From Flemingiibacterium sp045634005 (lineage in GTDB: Bacteria; Bacillota; Clostridia; Oscillospirales; CAG-272), in contig JAZQZL010000033.1 in assembly GCA_045634005.1 (NCBI GenBank), positions 1 to 9,732 of the forward strand: DNA of 9,732 nucleotides. The letters are read 5' to 3'. Positions 6,030 through 9,732 of the stretch are shown here, piece after piece. The translations under genes and the position numbers were made by a program. Every line of letters starts with the position of its first letter. Positions within the stretch are counted from its first letter, which is position 1. Below the pieces are notes generated by a model. It was not told the origin of the DNA. It ran no database searches and saw nothing but the letters and a program-made list of their open reading frames with translations.

Positions 6030-6503
6030 GTGTCTACTCTCGTAAAATATCTTACGGTATTTCTCGTTTCGATGGTTCCGCTTATCGAGCTTCGCGGTGC
6101 CGTTCCCTACGGCACAACGCTCGGATTGCCGTGGCATTGGACTCTTATCGTATCCATTATAGGTAACTGTGTGCCGATACCGTTTATTTTGCTGTTTGTA
6201 AAAGCAGTACTTACCTGGATGCGTGGCTGCCGAGTTAAGTTCTTTAATAAAGTGTCTAATTGGCTCTTTGAGAAGGCAGACAAGAACCGACCGAAGATCG
6301 AAAAGTACGCGACTTGGGGACTTTTCCTCTTCGTTGCAATCCCTCTCCCCGGCACAGGCGCATGGACCGGCGCACTCGTCGCATCGCTTTTCGATATGAA
6401 TAAGAAAAAAGCCTCTCTTTCCATTTTCGGCGGCGTAATCGGCGCAGGTCTTATTATGACATTCGGCTCACAGATCGTAAAATTTTTTGTCGAATTGTTC
6501 TGA
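6030..6503 (+). CDS. Small integral membrane protein, PF06695/COG2426 family (putative small multidrug exporter)
   Basis: This 157-residue protein has about four hydrophobic segments (near 5-20, 36-63, 95-120 and 130-156) and the motifs ELRGAVPYG at 20-28 and PLPGTGAWTGALVA at 105-118. These are typical of the family labelled small multidrug export protein. That label is weak: I know of no firm transport assay for the group. It starts at a GTG (6030) with GGAGGT at 6018-6023, 6 nt upstream, and lies only 15 nt after ribU with no promoter or terminator between. It therefore should be made from the same FMN-regulated transcript. Its codon use is less biased than its neighbours (TTG and CTG leucines occur), which suggests modest expression. 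Whether it moves a flavin-related compound is open. Confidence 0.85.
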   Translation: MSTLVKYLTVFLVSMVPLIELRGAVPYGTTLGLPWHWTLIVSIIGNCVPIPFILLFVKAVLTWMRGCRVKFFNKVSNWLFEKADKNRPKIEKYATWGLFLFVAIPLPGTGAWTGALVASLFDMNKKKASLSIFGGVIGAGLIMTFGSQIVKFFVELF

Positions 6504-6509
6504 TATCAC

Positions 6510-6538
6510 TTGACATAATGCACGCTGTGTGCTATAAT
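6510..6538 (+). promoter_or_regulatory. Consensus sigma-A promoter of metK
   Basis: TTGACA at 6510-6515 and TATAAT at 6533-6538 are perfect hexamers with a 17-bp spacer. TG at 6530-6531 gives an extended -10. The -35 box begins 7 bp after the stop of the PF06695 gene. Predicted start of transcription is near 6545, about 13 nt before P1 of the SAM riboswitch. Confidence 0.9.
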
Positions 6539-6557
6539 ATTCTATGTAAAAATAATA

Positions 6558-6645
6558 TCTTATCAAGAGTGGTGGAGGGACCGGCCCTATGAAACCCGGC
6601 AACCTACGGTAATAACCGAAAGGTGCTAAATCCGAGGAGATGAGA
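6558..6645 (+). promoter_or_regulatory. SAM-I riboswitch aptamer (S-box)
   Basis: The conserved S-box core is present: ATCAAGAG, GGTGGAGGGACCGGCCC, TATGAAACCCGGCAACC, AAAGGTGCTAAATCC and GATGAGAG. P1 is TCTTATC 6558-6564 with GATGAGA 6639-6645, including one G-U pair. The ligand is S-adenosylmethionine, the product of MetK, so this is direct product feedback. The variable P3 region is short (ACGGTAATAACCG). Confidence 0.96.
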
Positions 6646-6662
6646 GCATCATAATGCCTTTT

Positions 6663-6690
6663 AGCCCTCGGTTTGCCGAGGGCTTTACTT
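6663..6690 (+). terminator. SAM-controlled transcription terminator before metK
   Basis: AGCCCTCGG (6663-6671) pairs perfectly with CCGAGGGCT (6676-6684) around a TTTG loop, followed by the U-rich tail TTACTTTT. An antiterminator is visible: CCGAGG in the aptamer (6632-6637) is complementary to CCTCGG (6666-6671), the 5' arm of the terminator. When SAM holds the aptamer folded, the terminator can form; without SAM the alternative pairing lets polymerase pass. A small extra hairpin, GCAT 6646-6649 with ATGC 6654-6657, lies between. Confidence 0.9.
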
Positions 6691-6725
6691 TTGCCGCTAA
6701 AATACATTATTTGGAGGAAAACAAA

Positions 6726-7904
6726 ATGGCAAGACATCTTTTCACATCGGAGTCCGTTACTGAAGGACATCCCGATAAAATCTGCGACCAGATTTCTGAC
6801 GCAGTTCTTGACGCGCTTCTTGAGCAGGACCCCATGTCCCGCGTTGCATGCGAAACTACCACTACTACCGGTATCGTAATGCTTATGGGTGAGATCACCA
6901 CCAAGGCTGTTGTTGATTTCCAGAAGATCGTCCGCGAGACCGTTCGCGAGATTGGCTACGATGACGATGCAAAGGGCTTCAACTGCGACACCTGTGCTGT
7001 TCTCAATCAGATCCACGGTCAGTCGCCCGACATCGCTCTCGGCGTTGACAAGGCACTCGAGGCTAAAGAAGGCGCGCTCACCGATAAGTTCGACACCGGC
7101 GCAGGCGACCAGGGTCTTATGTTCGGTTATGCGTGCGATGAAACCCCTGAGCTTATGCCTCTCCCGATTTCCCTCGCTCACAAGCTTGCGCTTCGTCTTA
7201 CCGAGGTTCGCAAGAACGGCACTCTTCCCTATCTCCGTGCTGACGGCAAGTCGCAGGTTACTGTTGAGTACGAGAACGACAAGCCCGTACGTGTTGATGC
7301 GGTAGTTATCTCCTCGCAGCACAGCGCTGACGTTGAGCTTGAGCAGATCCGTGCTGACGTTATCGAGAACGTTATCAAGCCGATCATCCCCGCAAACCTT
7401 ATCGATGCTGATACCAAGATCTTCGTTAACCCCACCGGACGCTTTGTTGTCGGCGGTCCTCACGGTGACTCCGGTCTTACCGGCCGTAAGATCATCGTTG
7501 ACACCTACGGCGGATACTCCCGTCACGGCGGCGGCGCATTCTCCGGTAAGGACCCGACAAAGGTTGACCGCAGTGCGTCCTACGCGGCTCGCTACATAGC
7601 AAAGAACGTTGTTGCGGCAGGTCTTGCTTCCAAGTGTGAGGTACAGATCGCGTACGCTATCGGCGTTGCAAAGCCCGTTTCCGTGCTTATCGAAACCTTC
7701 GGCACCGCTACCGTTGATCCCGAGAAGATCTCCGCAAAGGTAGCAGAGCTTGTTGACCTTCGTCCCGCTGCTATCATCGAGCGTCTTGGACTTCGTCGTC
7801 CGATCTACAGAAAGCTCGCTGCTTACGGTCATATGGGCCGTGAGGATCTTGATGCTCCGTGGGAGAAGCTTGACCTCGTAGATGAGCTTAAGAAGCTTAA
7901 GTAA
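6726..7904 (+). CDS. metK: S-adenosylmethionine synthetase
   Basis: MetK makes S-adenosylmethionine from methionine and ATP, releasing phosphate and pyrophosphate; it acts in the cytosol, usually as a tetramer. The 392-residue product has GHPDK at 14-18 (ATP binding), GAGDQG at 125-130, the GPHGDSGLTGRKIIVDTYGG block starting near 244, and the phosphate-binding GGGAFSGKD at 268-276. I chose the ATG at 6726, with GGAGG at 6713-6717. A longer in-frame reading from 6654 would translate the riboswitch terminator and is not credible. It is a single-gene unit with its own promoter, SAM riboswitch and terminator. Codon bias is strong, with no TTA, CTA or TCA after the start. Confidence 0.98.
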   Translation: MARHLFTSESVTEGHPDKICDQISDAVLDALLEQDPMSRVACETTTTTGIVMLMGEITTKAVVDFQKIVRETVREIGYDDDAKGFNCDTCAVLNQIHGQSPDIALGVDKALEAKEGALTDKFDTGAGDQGLMFGYACDETPELMPLPISLAHKLALRLTEVRKNGTLPYLRADGKSQVTVEYENDKPVRVDAVVISSQHSADVELEQIRADVIENVIKPIIPANLIDADTKIFVNPTGRFVVGGPHGDSGLTGRKIIVDTYGGYSRHGGGAFSGKDPTKVDRSASYAARYIAKNVVAAGLASKCEVQIAYAIGVAKPVSVLIETFGTATVDPEKISAKVAELVDLRPAAIIERLGLRRPIYRKLAAYGHMGREDLDAPWEKLDLVDELKKLK

Positions 7905-7910
7905 TAATGG

Positions 7911-7943
7911 CTCCGCAAGCCGAAACGGCTTGCGGAGTTTTTT
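7911..7943 (+). terminator. Intrinsic terminator after metK
   Basis: CTCCGCAAGCCG (7911-7922) pairs perfectly with CGGCTTGCGGAG (7926-7937) and is followed by six T (7938-7943). The loop is AAA, or five bases if the top pair opens. It isolates metK from the next gene. Confidence 0.95.
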
Positions 7944-7967
7944 GCAAGTTTTTCGGACAAAATCACC

Positions 7968-7996
7968 TTGACAGTCAATGCAGTAGGATGTATAAT
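7968..7996 (+). promoter_or_regulatory. Consensus sigma-A promoter of the unknown gene at 8044
   Basis: TTGACA at 7968-7973 and TATAAT at 7991-7996 are perfect, with a 17-bp spacer. Predicted start of transcription is near 8003. Upstream, AAGTTTTTCGGACAAAA (7946-7962) loosely resembles an UP element: T run, gap, A run. Confidence 0.9.
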
Positions 7997-8005
7997 GTAA
8001 ATAGC

Positions 8006-8018
8006 GCGGTGTATCCGC
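8006..8018 (+). promoter_or_regulatory. Small hairpin at the predicted 5' end of the mRNA
   Basis: GCGG (8006-8009) pairs with CCGC (8015-8018) around the loop TGTAT, starting about 3 nt after the predicted start of transcription. Terminal 5' stem-loops stabilise some Gram-positive mRNAs such as aprE. That role here is inferred only from position. The stem is short. Confidence 0.4.
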
Positions 8019-8043
8019 AAATACTCTTTAAGGAGAACCTACT

Positions 8044-8853
8044 ATGAAACTTCGCGATAAATTCTGGCTTTGGGGACATCCCGAAGGATGCTACAATAAT
8101 ATGTACGGCAACACGGGTATTTCCCGTATGACTCCTATGGAGTGCTGCCTTTATCTCGGTCTTCGCAACACATTTATGGTTCCCGACGGAGAGCACGTAA
8201 ACCACTCCGTAAACAACAGACAGTACAACAAGTCCTTTATCACCCTTGATCAGGTTGGTTGGGAGTTCGGCGGCGCAAGCATCGCAACCGGAGGTGACAC
8301 CTCCGCTATCGACAGCTTTCTCGATGATGCGCGTGATTTTCCGAACATCAAGTGCACCGTATTCGACGACTTCAAGTCGAACAACAGATACAAGAACGTT
8401 CCGCTTGAAAACCTCATAAAGATCCACGACAAGTTCCACAACAACGACGTACGCCGTCTTGACACCTGGATGGTTCTCTACACCATGCAGTTCGGTCTTA
8501 ACGAGCAGGAGGATCAGGACTTCAAGCCTTACCTCGACTCCTTTGACGGTGTAATTATGTGGACTTGGCACGAGCGTGACGTTCACCTTATTCCCGAAAA
8601 GTTTGAGATCCTTAAGAAGCTTTCTCCTAACACCCGCAAGATGTTCGGCTGCTACCTTTGGAACTTCGGTGAGCAGAAGGAAGCTACTGCAGAGGCTGTT
8701 CTCTATCAGCTCGATTGGTATCGCGAGCGCATTCTCTCCGGCGAGGCAGAGGGTGTGGTAATGCATACCAACACGATGGCTGACCTCGACCTTCCGGCGT
8801 ATGATGCCGCATTCGAATGGATGGCAAAACACGGCGACGAGATCATCGGCTAA
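8044..8853 (+). CDS. Uncharacterised cytosolic protein, predicted (beta/alpha)8 barrel, glycosidase-like
   Basis: I do not recognise this 269-residue protein. By eye its sequence splits into eight alternating strand-like and helix-like segments. Strands: near 7-11, 41-47, 65-75, 102-110 (CTVFDDF), 141-150, 168-177 (GVIMWTWHE), 200-208 (FGCYLWNF) and 236-243 (GVVMHTN). Acidic or polar residues cluster at strand ends: D108/D109, H176/E177, N207/E210, H241/N243. This is the pattern of a TIM-barrel enzyme. Nine tryptophans in 269 residues would suit sugar binding, as in glycoside hydrolases; function remains inference. There is no signal peptide or membrane segment, so it should be cytosolic. AAGGAG at 8030-8035 lies 8 nt before the ATG. 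All leucines are CTT or CTC and TTA, CTA and TCA are absent, as in fusA and tuf, so it is probably highly expressed. It is a single-gene unit between two strong terminators. Confidence 0.9.
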   Translation: MKLRDKFWLWGHPEGCYNNMYGNTGISRMTPMECCLYLGLRNTFMVPDGEHVNHSVNNRQYNKSFITLDQVGWEFGGASIATGGDTSAIDSFLDDARDFPNIKCTVFDDFKSNNRYKNVPLENLIKIHDKFHNNDVRRLDTWMVLYTMQFGLNEQEDQDFKPYLDSFDGVIMWTWHERDVHLIPEKFEILKKLSPNTRKMFGCYLWNFGEQKEATAEAVLYQLDWYRERILSGEAEGVVMHTNTMADLDLPAYDAAFEWMAKHGDEIIG

Positions 8854-8865
8854 TATAACACATCG

Positions 8866-8896
8866 CGCATCCGTCCAAATGGACGGATGCGTTTTT
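8866..8896 (+). terminator. Intrinsic terminator after the unknown gene
   Basis: CGCATCCGTCC (8866-8876) pairs perfectly with GGACGGATGCG (8881-8891) around AAAT, followed by five T (8892-8896). On the minus strand the same stem lies just after the amidase stop but is not followed by a U run, so it would be a poor terminator for that gene. Confidence 0.95.
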
Positions 8897-9668
8897 ATTT
8901 TGCCATATACTCGCAGATCGCCGCAAACACCGTCACCGCTACGTCGGTCTGATATGCATCGGTACCAAGGCGCGCACACTCGTCGGGATTTGACAAAAAT
9001 CCGCATTCAACAAGCACGGACGGCACTTTCGCACGGTCAAGTAGATATATTGCCGACGTCGCCGCCTTTGTCTGTCTGGTATTCGCCGCATCAAGCCAAG
9101 TACGTGCGTAGCCTTGTATAAACGCGGCAAGCTCGGCGCTTTCGGGAGTGTTTTTCGAGTACCACACCTGCAGTCCCGAATATTTCGGCGATGGGAAATT
9201 ATTCATATGTATGCTAACAAATATGACCTCGCGACCTGCGGCTGATATTTCCTCGGTTATATTAAGGCGATTTTTGAGGTCGTGCATCTTTCGGTGCGAC
9301 GTTATACTGTCCTCAACAAGCATACGGTCGTCAACGCGCGTAAGTACGTACTCCAGCCCCGAAAGCCTGCACAACTGTGCGAGTTTATTTGCTACCGATA
9401 GGTTTATCTGTTTTTCAAGCCGCCCGTCAACGCCCACCGCACCGCTGTCCATACCGCCGTGGCCCGCGTCGATCACGATAACGGGCAATTCGGCGTGTGC
9501 CATCGTCGGCGTACTCGCCACAGCGCTGTCGCCCGACATAAACCGCATCAAGGCAAACGTAAGCGCGCACGCACCGCAAAGAAGCACCGCGACGAGTATG
9601 AATATCGCCGCCGCTTTGACTCCCTCACCTACTCTGCACGACTTTTTATAAGGAACGACACCATTCAT
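8895..9668 (-). CDS. Membrane-anchored N-acetylmuramoyl-L-alanine amidase, CwlD-like
   Basis: This enzyme family cuts the bond between N-acetylmuramic acid and L-alanine of the peptide stem in peptidoglycan. The 257-residue product has a short positive N-terminus, one membrane segment near 18-42 and an Amidase_3 domain from about 62 to the end on the outside of the cell. Zinc ligands and catalytic residues are visible: His70 in VIVIDAGHGG, Glu85 in GRLEKQINL, His154 in SIHMNN and Glu221 in LVECGFLSNP. The order DLKNRLNI, SIHMNN, SGLQVWYS, IYLLDRAKVPSVLVECGFLSN closely follows CwlD of Bacillus, which makes muramic-delta-lactam in spore cortex, so a sporulation role is possible. GAGGTG (plus strand 9675-9680) lies 6 nt before the ATG. 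It is convergent with the unknown gene, and its stop codon overlaps that gene's terminator tail. Its codon use is less biased, suggesting lower or staged expression. Confidence 0.93.
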   Translation of the reverse strand: MNGVVPYKKSCRVGEGVKAAAIFILVAVLLCGACALTFALMRFMSGDSAVASTPTMAHAELPVIVIDAGHGGMDSGAVGVDGRLEKQINLSVANKLAQLCRLSGLEYVLTRVDDRMLVEDSITSHRKMHDLKNRLNITEEISAAGREVIFVSIHMNNFPSPKYSGLQVWYSKNTPESAELAAFIQGYARTWLDAANTRQTKAATSAIYLLDRAKVPSVLVECGFLSNPDECARLGTDAYQTDVAVTVFAAICEYMAK

Positions 9669-9732
9669 ACCTCACACCTCACCCTTTTTTTGCTATTTTA
9701 TGTCAGCACGTGCCTTTGTATGCGCATAACGG
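9669..9732 (-). other. Partial upstream region of the amidase gene
   Basis: Only 64 bases are visible. Reading on the minus strand, the amidase ribosome binding site follows a short A run and G-rich stretch. TAAAAT (plus strand 9695-9700) could be a -10 box, but no good -35 is seen. Two palindromes are present, GCACGTGC at 9706-9713 and TATGCGCATA at 9719-9728. No promoter or gene is called. Confidence 0.3.

Noticed and set aside
6468..7832. 454-codon minus-strand open frame opposite metK
   Set aside because: It is in register with metK and would run through the riboswitch and promoter. It is a codon-bias shadow.
7975..9006. 343-codon minus-strand open frame opposite the unknown gene
   Set aside because: It is in register with the unknown gene and overlaps the amidase gene and a terminator. 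It is a shadow.
1..9732. Search for CRISPR repeats, insertion sequences, tRNA or rRNA genes
   Set aside because: No regularly spaced repeats, transposase frame, terminal inverted repeats, tRNA-like cloverleaf or rRNA sequence was noticed by eye on either strand.

Overview
The window looks like a chromosomal housekeeping region of a low-to-mid-GC Gram-positive Clostridia species, probably a gut Oscillospiraceae/Ruminococcaceae relative. The reasons are the str-operon order rpsL-rpsG-fusA-tuf, strong AAGGAGG ribosome binding sites, a RibU-type riboflavin transporter behind an FMN riboswitch, metK behind a SAM-I (S-box) riboswitch, and a CwlD-like cell wall amidase. The family assignment rests on protein character only and was not tested by a search.

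Layout. Positions 2-412 hold the 3' end of an unrecognised coiled-coil protein; this is not the rpoC or L7Ae-like gene that often precedes rpsL in Firmicutes. A consensus sigma-A promoter with an UP-like A/T tract (429-484) then drives the translation-machinery genes: rpsL (604-1020), a 228-nt gap, rpsG (1249-1719), fusA (1755-3836), a long terminator-like hairpin (3880-3914), and tuf (3965-5170), which ends at another hairpin (5191-5216). Eight bases later an FMN riboswitch begins (5225-5337). It controls ribU (5415-6014) and, 15 nt after it, a PF06695/COG2426 small membrane protein (6030-6503). A second perfect promoter (6510-6538) feeds a SAM-I riboswitch with a clear transcription terminator, then metK (6726-7904) and its own terminator. 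A third perfect promoter (7968-7996) drives a single cytosolic gene of unknown function (8044-8853), whose sequence reads as an eight-stranded (beta/alpha)8 barrel. It ends at a strong terminator. Convergent to it on the minus strand is a membrane-anchored N-acetylmuramoyl-L-alanine amidase (8895-9668).

How the parts work together. The first block makes ribosomal proteins S12 and S7 and elongation factors G and Tu. The next two units are cofactor supply under metabolite feedback: riboflavin uptake by FMN and S-adenosylmethionine synthesis by SAM. I see no new multi-gene system here. The most interesting items are the unknown single gene that appears built for very high expression, the mutually exclusive pairings after the FMN aptamer, the FMN control of a PF06695 protein of unclear function, and an arginine in S12 at the position where Lys-to-Arg gives streptomycin resistance in other bacteria.
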